This document shows, one piece after another, positions 55,289-62,749 of a stretch of 64,000 nucleotides of DNA. The DNA comes from a virus: IMG/VR virus record IMGVR_UViG_3300031963_013791, positions 44,664-108,663 of that record; one strand, 5' to 3'. Numbering within the stretch: position 1 is the stretch's first letter; every line of letters starts with the position of its first letter. Below the pieces are notes generated by a model, which was given only the letters and a program-made list of their open reading frames with translations, was not told the DNA's origin and searched no databases. Made by a program: the position numbers and the translations under genes.

Positions 55289-55530
55289 TTTATGTTGAGT
55301 TTGGTTTTTGTTTGTTCGATTATTTTTAAGCAAAAATCCTTCGCACTTTGTGGTGAACCATCAACAAACTCACAAGAGAAAGTATGATAATTAACTTCAC
55401 TCACATAAACCTCATAAACAATAAATGAAAATTTTAACTTCTCTATTTTAAGTGTACCATAATGCAATCTTGAATATCCGTTGAATTTTGACTTATCAAA
55501 ATTGTCAAATTCAATTTTATAATTATCCAT
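55285..55530 (-). CDS. Hypothetical protein, 81 aa
   Basis: MDNYKIEFDNFDKSKFNGYS, YGTLKIEKLKFSFIVYEV, and an SAKDFCLKIIEQTK helix. Similar to the 111-aa gene at 43298 in the WxSFxLE-type opening and the C-terminal motif. Soluble, unknown. Confidence 0.72.
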   Translation of the reverse strand: MDNYKIEFDNFDKSKFNGYSRLHYGTLKIEKLKFSFIVYEVYVSEVNYHTFSCEFVDGSPQSAKDFCLKIIEQTKTKLNIK

Positions 55531-55547
55531 TTTATAGATTTTGTGTT

Positions 55548-55994
55548 TTACAATTTAGCAAGAAGAACATCCTCGTACTTGTAGTGTTTAGTCCCTTGTG
55601 TTTCCAAGAAATCAATCCTGTTCTTGAACCTTTTATTCATTGTATCCACAATAGTATAAACCCCACTCTTATGTCCTGCACCACTAATATACACCTTATC
55701 CCCATAATTGAAAACTCCTCCCCATCTTTTGAGCAAATCCCTTGAAACTGCAATCCATTTATGTTCCGACGCTTTATTTGGATTGATTTTGTACATACCA
55801 GCAGTTACCAAAGGGTCTTCATCACATTGATTTACCACAGCATTATACATAGTTGCAGTTACCTTTACTGAATTTTGACTCTTAATTAAATCCTCTAATT
55901 GGTTAAGACGCTCATCATTTTCTTGTTGAACGACCAACATATAAGTTGTATTTATAGCACTCAATACCATAAGGATATATACGGCTTTTTTCAT
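55548..55994 (-). CDS. Membrane-anchored 3D/RlpA-like domain protein
   Basis: 148 aa: N-terminal anchor (AVYILMVLSAINTTYMLVV), short coiled linker, then a double-psi beta-barrel with KVTATMYNAVVNQCDEDP, AVSRDLLKRWGG, and GVYTIVDTMNKRFKNRIDFL, the pattern of 3D-domain proteins (three conserved Asp). This fold is found in lytic transglycosylase-like cell-wall enzymes and phage lysis or structural proteins. Catalysis is likely on peptidoglycan but not shown. Confidence 0.82.
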   Translation of the reverse strand: MKKAVYILMVLSAINTTYMLVVQQENDERLNQLEDLIKSQNSVKVTATMYNAVVNQCDEDPLVTAGMYKINPNKASEHKWIAVSRDLLKRWGGVFNYGDKVYISGAGHKSGVYTIVDTMNKRFKNRIDFLETQGTKHYKYEDVLLAKL

Positions 55995-56011
55995 AGTGGT
56001 TGGTTTTTAAT

Positions 56012-56038
56012 CAATACTGATAAAAAACAAAAAGGTTT
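56012..56038 (-). promoter_or_regulatory. Class-1 promoter
   Basis: AAACC, 15 bases, AGTATTGATT; 20 bases from the 3D-domain gene. Confidence 0.68.
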
Positions 56039-56081
56039 AAGAAAATAAAAATGTAAATTATCTTTTTAGGATCGTATATCT

Positions 56082-56191
56082 TGTCTGGAATTTGACACCT
56101 AGGGCCAGCAGTCCCGTCCAGTCAATTTCAGGATTCCACCAGAGAAAATCAGGACAAAAAAAAAGAGAGCCAATTTCTTGACTCTCCTTTT
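56082..56191 (+). ncRNA. Candidate small RNA 6 (class-2 promoter)
   Basis: The class-2 promoter is at 56052-56081. The leader is TGTCTGGAATTTGACACCTAG (short conserved part TGGAATTTGACACC matches the TTTGACCCC type). GC-rich middle GGGCCAGCAGTCCCG; ends GAGAGCCAA/TTGACTCTC with T run, shared with the converging gene at 56210. Confidence 0.58.
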
Positions 56192-56209
56192 TGAGATACG
56201 CAATGTTTT

Positions 56210-56416
56210 TCAATTCAAGTAATCAAACCCAAAGTGAATAAATCCTATTTCAATTAAATCATCATCAGACATCTTTTTAGGGTTTCTCCAAAAGTTAGGT
56301 TCTTGTTTATTCTCATCCTCTATAAGTTCACTAATCCTTTTCAAAGCACCTTCATAGGTGAATTTCTTATCACCATCCGTTCTTTCAGTTTCAATAAACT
56401 CATATTTAATTCTCAT
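56210..56416 (-). CDS. Hypothetical protein, 68 aa
   Basis: MRIKYEFIETERTDGDKKFT, then YEGALKRISELIEDENKQEP and GFIHFGFDYLN. Start chosen 1 base after the upstream stop; a longer frame overlaps that gene. The TYExAL motif also occurs in genes at 58850 and 61203. Unknown. Confidence 0.72.
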   Translation of the reverse strand: MRIKYEFIETERTDGDKKFTYEGALKRISELIEDENKQEPNFWRNPKKMSDDDLIEIGFIHFGFDYLN

Positions 56417-56417
56417 A

Positions 56418-56630
56418 TTAATCCATGTTTTGTTTAGCAAATTCAATCAATTTTTTAGCAAGTTCATCATCCAATTCATCCGTTACATCTTCATTATCCT
56501 CATCACGAATTTCAATTTCTTTGACAAAATAACTATCGTAATCATCGTTGATAGTTACATGATAACAAGTATCCTCAACTTCAATTTCAAACTTGTGTGT
56601 TCTATTGATTACCTTGCTTATCAGTTCCAT
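56418..56630 (-). CDS. Acidic hypothetical protein, 70 aa
   Basis: MELISKVINRTHKFEIEVED, an acidic stretch (EIRDEDNEDVTDELDDE) and a helical end. Soluble. Gap of 3 bases to the next gene. Confidence 0.71.
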   Translation of the reverse strand: MELISKVINRTHKFEIEVEDTCYHVTINDDYDSYFVKEIEIRDEDNEDVTDELDDELAKKLIEFAKQNMD

Positions 56631-56633
56631 TGT

Positions 56634-56846
56634 TTATACAATTTTATAGTTTGTAATTTCTTCATCACTTATTTGGTCAAAAACATAATCTTTATCCAAA
56701 CCCCTTACCGAAACCGAATCCACAATTTCTCCTTGTTTGTTAACCCAAATCTGAATATAAAAAGGTTCAGTATACCAAAGGTTGTTTTTTGCAACAGCAC
56801 TCCAAGTTGTTTTGTGATGGTCAAATTCCTTTTTGCTAATGTTCAT
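56634..56846 (-). CDS. Hypothetical protein, 70 aa
   Basis: MNISKKEFDHHKTTWSAVAK, NLWYTEPFYIQIWVNKQGEI and VSVRGLDKDYVFDQISDE. Beta-rich; possible His pair at the start. First gene of a unit with a class-1 promoter. Confidence 0.73.
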   Translation of the reverse strand: MNISKKEFDHHKTTWSAVAKNNLWYTEPFYIQIWVNKQGEIVDSVSVRGLDKDYVFDQISDEEITNYKIV

Positions 56847-56865
56847 AGTGTTTGGTTTTTTTAAT

Positions 56866-56892
56866 CAATACGAATAAAAAATAGAAAGGTTT
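56866..56892 (-). promoter_or_regulatory. Class-1 promoter
   Basis: AAACC, 15 bases, CGTATTGATT; drives the 70-aa gene and its two downstream partners. Confidence 0.76.
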
Positions 56893-57118
56893 AATTTTTT
56901 AGATTATTTTTTAATATATTTGTCATAAAAAATTCCAAATCTGCCCAAAGTAGTTTTTCAGGAATCAAATTTGTATCTACACAACTCTTTTCATGTTTTG
57001 AATACATATATTCTATGAAATCACTCCAACATGATTTGCAAACATTTCCAATAGATTGATAAGTGTTATTACAATTTTTGTTTTCACACCCTATTCTTGA
57101 ACATTTGTTAAAATCCAT
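56891..57118 (-). CDS. Cys-rich hypothetical protein, 75 aa
   Basis: Contains SRIGCENKNCNNTYQSIGNVCKSC, a likely zinc-finger of four or more Cys, then an acidic-helical tail. The metal site may bind nucleic acid or a partner protein. Unknown family. Confidence 0.74.
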   Translation of the reverse strand: MDFNKCSRIGCENKNCNNTYQSIGNVCKSCWSDFIEYMYSKHEKSCVDTNLIPEKLLWADLEFFMTNILKNNLKN

Positions 57119-57120
57119 AT

Positions 57121-57147
57121 TAATACCAATTAGGATAGAAAAGGTTA
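57121..57147 (-). promoter_or_regulatory. Class-1-like promoter (degenerate)
   Basis: TAACC, 15 bases, GGTATTAAT; still N15 but with one base changed in each box. Immediately before the Cys-rich gene start. Confidence 0.48.
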
Positions 57148-57489
57148 CTCCTCTTTTGCTTTTTTAAATTTATATTTTTTAATTGTGGTTCTTCCTAAAC
57201 CAAATTTTTCCATTGTTTTTTTAACAGTGTTAGTTTTTGTGAACTCATAAATTTGTTCTTTGACCTTTTCAGATACGAACTCTACTTTCATTCCAGTATC
57301 AGTCAAATTTTCATTTTGACAATGATAATTAATAGTTGATTTTGAACACTTCAATTTTTTTTGAATATCACGATAAGAATAACCTTCGTTTCTTAATTTT
57401 AAAATATCTTCTTTAATTCCCCTTCTACCATTTTCGTGCAATCGGTCTTTATTGGAATTGTTAATTACAATTACGTGTTTAGTTGCCAT
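57145..57489 (-). CDS. HTH DNA-binding protein, 114 aa
   Basis: Two similar helix-turn-helix segments: KLRNEGYSYRDIQKKLKCSKST and later KTMEKFGLGRTTIKKYKFKK. The first follows the pattern of homeodomain-like/transposase-type HTH. Basic tail. Probably a DNA-binding regulator or a domesticated resolvase/transposase piece; no catalytic domain visible. Confidence 0.8.
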   Translation of the reverse strand: MATKHVIVINNSNKDRLHENGRRGIKEDILKLRNEGYSYRDIQKKLKCSKSTINYHCQNENLTDTGMKVEFVSEKVKEQIYEFTKTNTVKKTMEKFGLGRTTIKKYKFKKAKEE

Positions 57490-57540
57490 ATTTTGTTTTT
57501 TAATTTAAATTAATGTCTAAAATATAAATTAAGGTTACAA

Positions 57541-57756
57541 TTAAGATTGTAAAAATCTTTTGTCCTTAACAAACTTCAAATGTCTTGCTTCATCCTTTGT
57601 CAAACCCACGAACTCACTTGGGGAGAATGAAATCTCATCGGGGTAATAGTCAAAGAGATATTCTTCCACCCCATTTTCCAAAGTAACGTGAACTTGGGGC
57701 ATAGGGTCAAATAAACTTTTAGGCATTGCCGTAATTCGTGCTGAAATTATTTTCAT
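57541..57756 (-). CDS. Hypothetical protein, 71 aa
   Basis: MKIISARITAMPKSLFDPMP, then VTLENGVEEYLFDYYPDEI and FVGLTKDEARHLKFVKDKRF. I recognise this arrangement from Bacteroidota plasmids and phages as a conserved protein of unknown function. Confidence 0.8.
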   Translation of the reverse strand: MKIISARITAMPKSLFDPMPQVHVTLENGVEEYLFDYYPDEISFSPSEFVGLTKDEARHLKFVKDKRFLQS

Positions 57757-57775
57757 AGTTATCTTGTTTTTTAAT

Positions 57776-57802
57776 CAATACGTTTTTAGGGAGAAAAGGT
57801 TT
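57776..57802 (-). promoter_or_regulatory. Class-1 promoter
   Basis: AAACC, 15 bases, CGTATTGATT; includes a GGGAGA on the plus strand within the spacer. Confidence 0.75.
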
Positions 57803-57814
57803 AAGATTTATAAA

Positions 57815-58051
57815 TTATAAATGAGTAAAACTCCCACAACCCATACATTGAATATAAGGTTTACCGCTATCTTTTATGGTAGGACTTTCCTTTGGTAAGA
57901 TTATCCATTCAGTACCTTTGCAATCGTAACACTCGCAATTAGGTAATCTCTCATCAAGGGTAAGCTGGTTAGCTATTCTTTCAGGATATACTGATTTTAA
58001 CACATCAGCTTCAGGAATTTCTACTAATACCGATTGATAGAACTTTGACAT
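57815..58051 (-). CDS. Zinc-ribbon protein, 78 aa
   Basis: Start at MSKFYQSVLVEIPEAD. A Cys-rich core: CECYDCKGTEWIILP, then YIQCMGCGSFTHL, i.e. two CxxC pairs of a zinc ribbon. A longer frame would need TTG. Probably an adaptor or nucleic-acid binding protein. Confidence 0.76.
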   Translation of the reverse strand: MSKFYQSVLVEIPEADVLKSVYPERIANQLTLDERLPNCECYDCKGTEWIILPKESPTIKDSGKPYIQCMGCGSFTHL

Positions 58052-58066
58052 AATTGATTTTTTAAT

Positions 58067-58093
58067 CAATACGAATCAAAGTAAAAAAGGTTT
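58067..58093 (-). promoter_or_regulatory. Class-1 promoter
   Basis: AAACC, 15 bases, CGTATTGATT; for the zinc-ribbon gene, 20 bases downstream. Confidence 0.75.
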
Positions 58094-58098
58094 AATTT

Positions 58099-58362
58099 TT
58101 AATTTAAAATTATTTGAAAAAATTGAAATCTTTCCGACTTAAATGCTTTTATATTATCGGTAGGATTTATTTCATCACCATTTCTATCAACTATGGTAAC
58201 TGCCATTTCGTTGGTATTTAAGGAATCGGTGATATACTTTAACTTATAAACTCTGTTCTTTTGGATCCACCTATCAGGTGTGAATTTTGGTAATGAATCA
58301 TCTATACAAAATGCGAAAACATTAACGAAAGAAGCTGGTGCTATTAAATCTGCCATACCCAT
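58099..58362 (-). CDS. Phage-conserved hypothetical protein, 87 aa
   Basis: MADLIAPASFVNVFAFCIDD, then PDRWIQKNRVYKLKYITDSLNT and VTIVDRNGDEINP. The DRWIxKxxVYKxKY pattern with ALTIVD is a phage family; function unknown. Two starts two codons apart. Confidence 0.8.
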   Translation of the reverse strand: MGMADLIAPASFVNVFAFCIDDSLPKFTPDRWIQKNRVYKLKYITDSLNTNEMAVTIVDRNGDEINPTDNIKAFKSERFQFFQIILN

Positions 58363-58416
58363 ATGTTTATTATAAATAGTTTTTTTTTCGGTCTATTTAT
58401 AATAAAATTAAAAAAA

Positions 58417-58788
58417 ATGCACCACAAAAGCGTAATAAAAATAATGAATTTTCAGCAACAAATGAGAATTCTTCATTGGCAAACCACTTCTTTTGCTCGT
58501 CATAATGCCTATGGTGGCATATATGATAGCATAGATGATTTATTAGATAGATTTGCTGAAATTTGTATGGGTAAATACGGAAGAATTGAGCTTAATGATG
58601 AAATTTCTGAGCTTAAACTTAAAAACATGAAAGACCTTTCCATAAATTCTTATTTAAATGATTTTTGTGAATTTCTTGTTGAATTAACCGGTGAATTTGA
58701 CGATGAAAAAGATACTGATGTGTTAAATATCAGAGATGAAGTTCTTGCTGAAGTAAATAAATTAAAGTATTTACTTACTCTTAAATAA
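58417..58788 (+). CDS. DUF5856 family protein, 123 aa (rightward)
   Basis: MHHKSVIKIMNFQQQMRILHW, then QTTSFARHNAYGGIYDSID and LLDRFAEICMGKYGRIEL: matches the phage DUF5856 family, whose HWQT...H motif resembles a Dps/ferritin-like helical bundle. Second of the two rightward genes in the right block. Start taken as the ATG (MHHK) instead of an upstream one that lies in the divergent gene's start region. Confidence 0.83.
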   Translation: MHHKSVIKIMNFQQQMRILHWQTTSFARHNAYGGIYDSIDDLLDRFAEICMGKYGRIELNDEISELKLKNMKDLSINSYLNDFCEFLVELTGEFDDEKDTDVLNIRDEVLAEVNKLKYLLTLK

Positions 58789-58808
58789 TACACTATGATT
58801 TAAGCTGA

Positions 58809-58833
58809 AAGGGGAGGAAGTTTTTCCTCCCTT
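58809..58833. terminator. Bidirectional terminator
   Basis: AAGGGGAGGAA/TTCCTCCCTT hairpin with T runs on both strands, between the rightward DUF5856 gene and the converging 94-aa gene. Confidence 0.72.
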
Positions 58834-58849
58834 TTTCATTTTTATATTT

Positions 58850-59134
58850 TTAATATGATACTATAACCCTTTCAAGTTTTTCTACAACCATACAATTACC
58901 AACTTTTTCTGCTTTCATTTTTGCAATCCTTAATGCTCTTTCATAAGTCATTTTTGCACCGTCAACTTTAATAGTGTCAATTACATCTCTGCGAGTAGTC
59001 ATTACTGTTTTGACAAGTCGAATTATTTGTATCGCTTCACAAACAACTGAAATGTCATTAATAGTTTCATTTTTTGAAACTGCAATCTCTGTAGTTTCCA
59101 ATTTAGAGCCGAATAAATCAAACGAGTTTTCCAT
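58850..59134 (-). CDS. Hypothetical protein, 94 aa
   Basis: MENSFDLFGSKLETTEIAVS, then MTYERALRIAKMKAEKVGN and a C-terminal LERVIVSY. Mixed alpha/beta. Function unknown. Class-1 promoter 20 bases ahead. Confidence 0.73.
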   Translation of the reverse strand: MENSFDLFGSKLETTEIAVSKNETINDISVVCEAIQIIRLVKTVMTTRRDVIDTIKVDGAKMTYERALRIAKMKAEKVGNCMVVEKLERVIVSY

Positions 59135-59151
59135 TTTTTCCTTTTTTTAAT

Positions 59152-59178
59152 CAATACGCTTTTTAATTAAAAAGGTTT
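59152..59178 (-). promoter_or_regulatory. Class-1 promoter
   Basis: AAACC, 15 bases, CGTATTGATT; for the 94-aa gene. Confidence 0.76.
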
Positions 59179-59222
59179 AAGCTGAATCGAACTGACTAAA
59201 CCTAAACTTTTCAAATTTAGTT

Positions 59223-59248
59223 ATACGAAAGAAAAAAGATATTTTACA
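59223..59248 (-). promoter_or_regulatory. Class-2-like promoter, leftward
   Basis: TGTAA, 16 bases, CGTATAACT (AA instead of TC near the end). Faces left toward the 94-aa gene, divergent from the class-2 promoter of small RNA 7 about 12 bases away. Confidence 0.55.
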
Positions 59249-59289
59249 CTTTATAAAAATGTAAATTAGTTTTTTAAGATCGTATATCT

Positions 59290-59433
59290 GATTATAAATA
59301 TCCACCAGTTTTCACCGTCGACTGCCAGAAATTTCACCGTAAACCAAAATACCGAGTTTGGCACATTTTTACTTCCGAAAATGTCTTGTAAAAGATTAAC
59401 ATAAAAAAGAAAAAGCCGCATCTCTGCGGCTTT
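59290..59433 (+). ncRNA. Candidate small RNA 7 (class-2 promoter)
   Basis: The class-2 promoter is at 59260-59289. Leader GATTATAAATATCCACCAGTTTTCACC, a longer middle region (about 110 nt) and an AAGCCGCA/TGCGGCTT terminator with T run. The longest of the nine. Confidence 0.57.
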
Positions 59434-59455
59434 ATCAATATAATCATTCCTTTGA

Positions 59456-60049
59456 TTACACAATCTTTATTTTACGATTATCAATGTAAATGAATTTTAC
59501 ATTATCAATCCCCACATTGAAAGTTCCAAATGCCTCATCACCTCTAATTCCCAAATTGTAACTTCCTTTTGTAGATTTAATCAAAAATGTTTTTAATTGC
59601 TCTAATTGAAATTCAGTCGCCTTAACTCCATCAACATAATACTCCGTAAAAGTACTCTCGTTTGAATTAGGATTAGTATAAACCCTCAAATACTTAATTG
59701 CAGGATTATCTTTCTTTACAGCAATAACATAGTTATCTCTGCCGTCAGATGATTCCACATAAGTTGATTCAGGTTTATATTCACCCTCAATACCCTTTTG
59801 CTCCCTTTGATTGTTACCTTTAGTAGAAGCACTTGTATTGCAACCAAAACCCCACTTTGAAACTTTACGAACTCTACCAATAAAAGGATTACCCCTTTTA
59901 TTCATTTTAGGTTCAGTGTCCGAAACCATACTTCCATAAGTATGACTACCACCACGAACATTTTCCATAAAGGAAATAAATTCATCTTTACTCATTACTT
60001 CGTGAGAAATCTGATTGCAGATTTGCTCCATTCTTTGTTCTTTGGTCAT
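59456..60049 (-). CDS. Hypothetical protein, 197 aa
   Basis: N-terminal helical part (MTKEQRMEQICNQISHEVM), then RKVSKWGFGCNTSAST, VKATEFQLEQLKTFLIKST and a strand-rich end. I recall a similar family from flavobacterial phages. Soluble; unknown. Confidence 0.77.
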   Translation of the reverse strand: MTKEQRMEQICNQISHEVMSKDEFISFMENVRGGSHTYGSMVSDTEPKMNKRGNPFIGRVRKVSKWGFGCNTSASTKGNNQREQKGIEGEYKPESTYVESSDGRDNYVIAVKKDNPAIKYLRVYTNPNSNESTFTEYYVDGVKATEFQLEQLKTFLIKSTKGSYNLGIRGDEAFGTFNVGIDNVKFIYIDNRKIKIV

Positions 60050-60074
60050 TTTGCGATTTTTTTTAGGTTAATAT

Positions 60075-60101
60075 CAATACGGATTTTTTTGTAAAAGGTT
60101 T
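60075..60101 (-). promoter_or_regulatory. Class-1 promoter
   Basis: AAACC, 15 bases, CGTATTGAT; about 28 bases from the 197-aa gene. Confidence 0.72.
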
Positions 60102-60198
60102 AATAAAACCCCCACATATATAATACGCAGTAACACCACCAAATCTTTAGTGTAAAATTAAAATATTTTTTAACTTATTGAAAATCAGTATAAAAGAA

Positions 60199-60224
60199 AA
60201 AGTCCCGGACTTCGGGACTTTTTT
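60199..60224 (-). terminator. Rho-independent terminator
   Basis: AAAGTCCCG/CGGGACTTT hairpin with a T run, ahead of the class-1 promoter at 60075 and downstream of the 88-aa gene. Confidence 0.75.
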
Positions 60225-60279
60225 CTAACCACTATGAAACACAATAAACAATTATAGAACCGAAACAAATATACACAAA

Positions 60280-60546
60280 TTACTTATTCTTAACACTATA
60301 ACTGTAAGATGAAAAAATAGTCCTATTGACAAATTCTTTTGTGCTTTCGCTAAATTCAAAACATTTCAATCCGTGAAGAATATTTTTTTCTCCAATACAA
60401 TCCACTTCTTTCATAAGAAAGGTAATGAATTTCTCATACACAATATCTTCTCTCATATTATATCTTTTGCTGATGTGAGCAGAAACCTTTTTTAGAGTTG
60501 GATGCTTTGTAACATAATCCTCAATCACTTTTCTTTGGGTAATCAT
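60280..60546 (-). CDS. Hypothetical protein, 88 aa
   Basis: MITQRKVIEDYVTKHPTLKK, then HISKRYNMREDIVYEKFIT and SYSYSVKNK. Basic-helical, may bind nucleic acid. Has both a class-1 and a class-2 promoter. Confidence 0.73.
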   Translation of the reverse strand: MITQRKVIEDYVTKHPTLKKVSAHISKRYNMREDIVYEKFITFLMKEVDCIGEKNILHGLKCFEFSESTKEFVNRTIFSSYSYSVKNK

Positions 60547-60572
60547 ATTGAGTTTAGTTTTAGTTTTACTTA

Positions 60573-60599
60573 CAATACGGATAATTAAAAAAAAGGTTT
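60573..60599 (-). promoter_or_regulatory. Class-1 promoter
   Basis: AAACC, 15 bases, CGTATTGTAA (TT then G, weaker end); 27 bases from the 88-aa gene. Confidence 0.65.
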
Positions 60600-60659
60600 A
60601 AGAAATTATTTTACAGTTAAATCCTGAAGAACAGTAAAAAACTGGATAATTTAATTTTT

Positions 60660-60689
60660 AGATATACGATTGTTAAAAGTTATTTTACA
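60660..60689 (-). promoter_or_regulatory. Class-2 promoter, leftward
   Basis: TGTAA, 16 bases, CGTATATCT on the minus strand, 110 bases upstream of the 88-aa gene and divergent from the promoter of small RNA 8. Confidence 0.66.
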
Positions 60690-60740
60690 TATTAGGAGCA
60701 ATTCATTTTACATATTAGGAGCAATTCATTTTACATATTG
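60682..60740. repeat. Tandem 23-bp repeats with TTTTACATATT
   Basis: Two perfect copies of a 23-bp unit (ATTTTACATATTAGGAGCAA then TTC) and a partial third, placed between two divergent class-2 promoters. The repeated TTACA is the complement of the -35 TGTAA. Confidence 0.72.
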
Positions 60741-60775
60741 TAAAATGTAAATTAGTTTTTTCTTTTCGTATATCT

Positions 60776-60867
60776 GATCGAAAATGTGCCTGCTGTTCGA
60801 GCTGGAGTATCGCCTCAAGTTCAGGAATTACAGCAAAAAAAAATCCCCGCTGATTTGCGGGGATTCT
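60776..60867 (+). ncRNA. Candidate small RNA 8 (class-2 promoter)
   Basis: The class-2 promoter is at 60746-60775. Leader GATCGAAAATGTGCCTGC; internal GCTGTTCGAGCTGG; ends AATCCCCGC/GCGGGGATT with T run. Belongs to the GATCGAAAAT sub-type. Tandem repeats sit just upstream. Confidence 0.6.
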
Positions 60868-60888
60868 CAATTCTATAACAATGATATA

Positions 60889-61182
60889 TTATTCTTCTTC
60901 TTCTTTGTATTCTCCTAATTCACTTTTAGGAGCCACCAAAACATTACCGAGTATTTTAAGATTTTTCAAATTGTTTTTTTCACAATATACCTTACTTGCT
61001 ATTTCATTTAAAGGTAAGTCAAAATACAAACCCTTACTATTCATTACCATAAATTCATCTCCGCAAGGCATTATACTAATCGAACCCGATACAATATCTT
61101 CTAACTCTTCTTTGGAATATTCCAAATCATTTTCGGGTGTACTATCAATTATTTTACTTTCACAAGTTATTATTTTTCCCAT
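60889..61182 (-). CDS. DUF3846 family protein, 97 aa
   Basis: MGKIITCESKIIDSTPENDL, then SKEELEDIVSGSISIMPCGDEFMVMN, SKGLYFDLPLNEIA and a final LVAPKSELGEY. Matches the DUF3846 pattern (short start, ELQxxVGGxIE, N-E-x-G, PLNxxA). An acidic tail. I used the ATG of MGKIIT. A paralogue lies at 62908. Confidence 0.82.
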   Translation of the reverse strand: MGKIITCESKIIDSTPENDLEYSKEELEDIVSGSISIMPCGDEFMVMNSKGLYFDLPLNEIASKVYCEKNNLKNLKILGNVLVAPKSELGEYKEEEE

Positions 61183-61202
61183 AGTTTTCAATTTTACTAT
61201 AT

Positions 61203-61565
61203 TTATTCAGGAATAATTAATTGCATAGCTTGTTCGTAGGTCATATCCATTTTTGTAATCGTTATTTTTGAAACAATTAACATTTCACCATTATCTTTTG
61301 AGGTGGGAAAATATACAAACAAACTATTATTTATTTCTGCATCTGATAAAAAACGAGCATAATATGCACTTACATCACTTGCATCTTCCTTGACATCATA
61401 GAAATCATTATAACGAATAAAACCGATACGAAAGACATTTCCTTGCCCTTGTATCAGTTTAACCATAACTGGATGTTTGAAATCCTTTGGCTTTGAAACG
61501 TTTTTATTTTGCCCATACGTATTGGTAGAGAAAAGCAAAATAAAAATAATAAATAATTTTTTCAT
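61203..61565 (-). CDS. Secreted protein, 120 aa
   Basis: Signal peptide MKKLFIIFILLFSTNTYGQ, then a mature basic-acidic mix with MVKLIQGQGNVFRIGFIRY and MTYEQAMQLI at the C-terminus. Envelope-associated or exported; unknown. Confidence 0.8.
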   Translation of the reverse strand: MKKLFIIFILLFSTNTYGQNKNVSKPKDFKHPVMVKLIQGQGNVFRIGFIRYNDFYDVKEDASDVSAYYARFLSDAEINNSLFVYFPTSKDNGEMLIVSKITITKMDMTYEQAMQLIIPE

Positions 61566-61575
61566 ATTTTTTATT

Positions 61576-61683
61576 TTAACATATAATCCAAATAACTATT
61601 GCTGCAAAAATAACTTGTATAAGGGAGAAAGTTAGGATTGCCTCTAATCCTTCTTTCCAATTTTCTTTGAATGATTCTATCAT
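61576..61683 (-). CDS. Tiny membrane protein, 35 aa
   Basis: MIESFKENWKEGLEAILTFS, then IQVIFAAIVIWIIC: one membrane helix after a charged N-terminal half. Ends 10 bases before the secreted-protein start. GGGAGA is found in its coding DNA (plus strand). Confidence 0.52.
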   Translation of the reverse strand: MIESFKENWKEGLEAILTFSLIQVIFAAIVIWIIC

Positions 61684-61739
61684 TTTTATTTAATTTAATT
61701 AGGTTTATTTATTGATATTTTTTTTAGGGAGAAACCAAT

Positions 61740-61964
61740 CTACATCCTGCTCATAGTATTTTGTAGTTGATAATACTTATCTACAACCTCATTAATCTTG
61801 CTCATATCACCATAGTGAATGTTTTTCAAATTAATAAAATGTGTCTTATTTGAACCTTTCAAACGATAATTGAATTTTACTTCACTCCCATCCTCAAACT
61901 CAATAAACGAAACATCCTTTTTGAAGATTTGCTGAATAATGTGAGCTGCTTGATATAGTTTCAT
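61740..61964 (-). CDS. Hypothetical protein, 74 aa
   Basis: MKLYQAAHIIQQIFKKDVSF, then FNYRLKGSNKTHFINLKNIH. Basic, with helical and strand parts. Twelve bases after the next gene's stop. Unknown. Confidence 0.7.
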   Translation of the reverse strand: MKLYQAAHIIQQIFKKDVSFIEFEDGSEVKFNYRLKGSNKTHFINLKNIHYGDMSKINEVVDKYYQLQNTMSRM

Positions 61965-61975
61965 ATAAGTTTTTT

Positions 61976-62302
61976 TTAGTAAGCTGACAAACTTCTATTT
62001 TGTATTTGTTCAAATGTAGTAGCACTCCACTCGTCGTGCAATTCATTCGTTTTTTTGTGATAATATCTTGCTAAAACCTCTGCTATCTCTTCTAATTTTG
62101 AATTTTCTTGCCAATCTGTTATTGTGCAATCATTTCCAATTCTTGATAACATTCCACCACCTAAATAATTTTGGTATGCCGTCATCTTTTCTCCCTCAAA
62201 ACCAAATGAAGACAAATCAATTTCAACACCACCACCACGATAATCTACTTTTTCACGAAGAATACTGCTTTCTATAATTTCTTTGATTTTATCGTTTTTC
62301 AT
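61976..62302 (-). CDS. Phage-conserved hypothetical protein, 108 aa
   Basis: GGGVEIDLSSFGFEGEKMTAY, then QNYLGGGMLSRIGNDCTITD, and a helical end. The segment EGEKMTAYQNYLGGGML is familiar from flavobacterial phages. Soluble. Class-1 promoter ahead. Confidence 0.8.
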   Translation of the reverse strand: MKNDKIKEIIESSILREKVDYRGGGVEIDLSSFGFEGEKMTAYQNYLGGGMLSRIGNDCTITDWQENSKLEEIAEVLARYYHKKTNELHDEWSATTFEQIQNRSLSAY

Positions 62303-62307
62303 ATTAT

Positions 62308-62334
62308 CAATACGAATTAGGGAGAAAAAGGTTT
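62308..62334 (-). promoter_or_regulatory. Class-1 promoter
   Basis: AAACC, 15 bases (with TCTCCC inside), CGTATTGATA; only 8 bases from the 108-aa gene. Confidence 0.74.
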
Positions 62335-62719
62335 AAATAATATTTCTCTTTTTTGATACGTCGATCAAATCATCACACTTCTCAATCATCTCTACCATAT
62401 TCTCGATTTCAATCCCATCACAAATTGTCAACTTTCTCAATTTATCCAATGATTGTTTTAGGGTATCCTTTGTCTGATTCAGCAAATCCAAATCAACAGC
62501 AAGTTTTGATTCCACATCCCTACGAGTTTCACCATCATTTGAACAACGTAACTGCAAAGTCCTCAAAGATTTCTCAAACCCATCAGGCCTAAATGAAATT
62601 TCACCCACCTTAATCCACGCCTTTGCCTTTATAATTTCCGGACACGGTTTCTTGTTCACCATCTCGTAAGCACTCGTGTACTCCGATTTCAACTGCTCAA
62701 AATTGTCTGTCTTGTTCAT
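62333..62719 (-). CDS. Hypothetical helical protein, 128 aa
   Basis: MNKTDNFEQLKSEYTSAYEM, AKAWIKVGEISFRPDGFEK, then KLAVDLDLLNQTKDTLKQ and a Glu/Lys-rich end. Coiled-coil propensity is strong. Not recognised. Confidence 0.74.
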   Translation of the reverse strand: MNKTDNFEQLKSEYTSAYEMVNKKPCPEIIKAKAWIKVGEISFRPDGFEKSLRTLQLRCSNDGETRRDVESKLAVDLDLLNQTKDTLKQSLDKLRKLTICDGIEIENMVEMIEKCDDLIDVSKKRNII

Positions 62720-62749
62720 TTTAAATTTAGATTTATTTAATTGTTTAGT

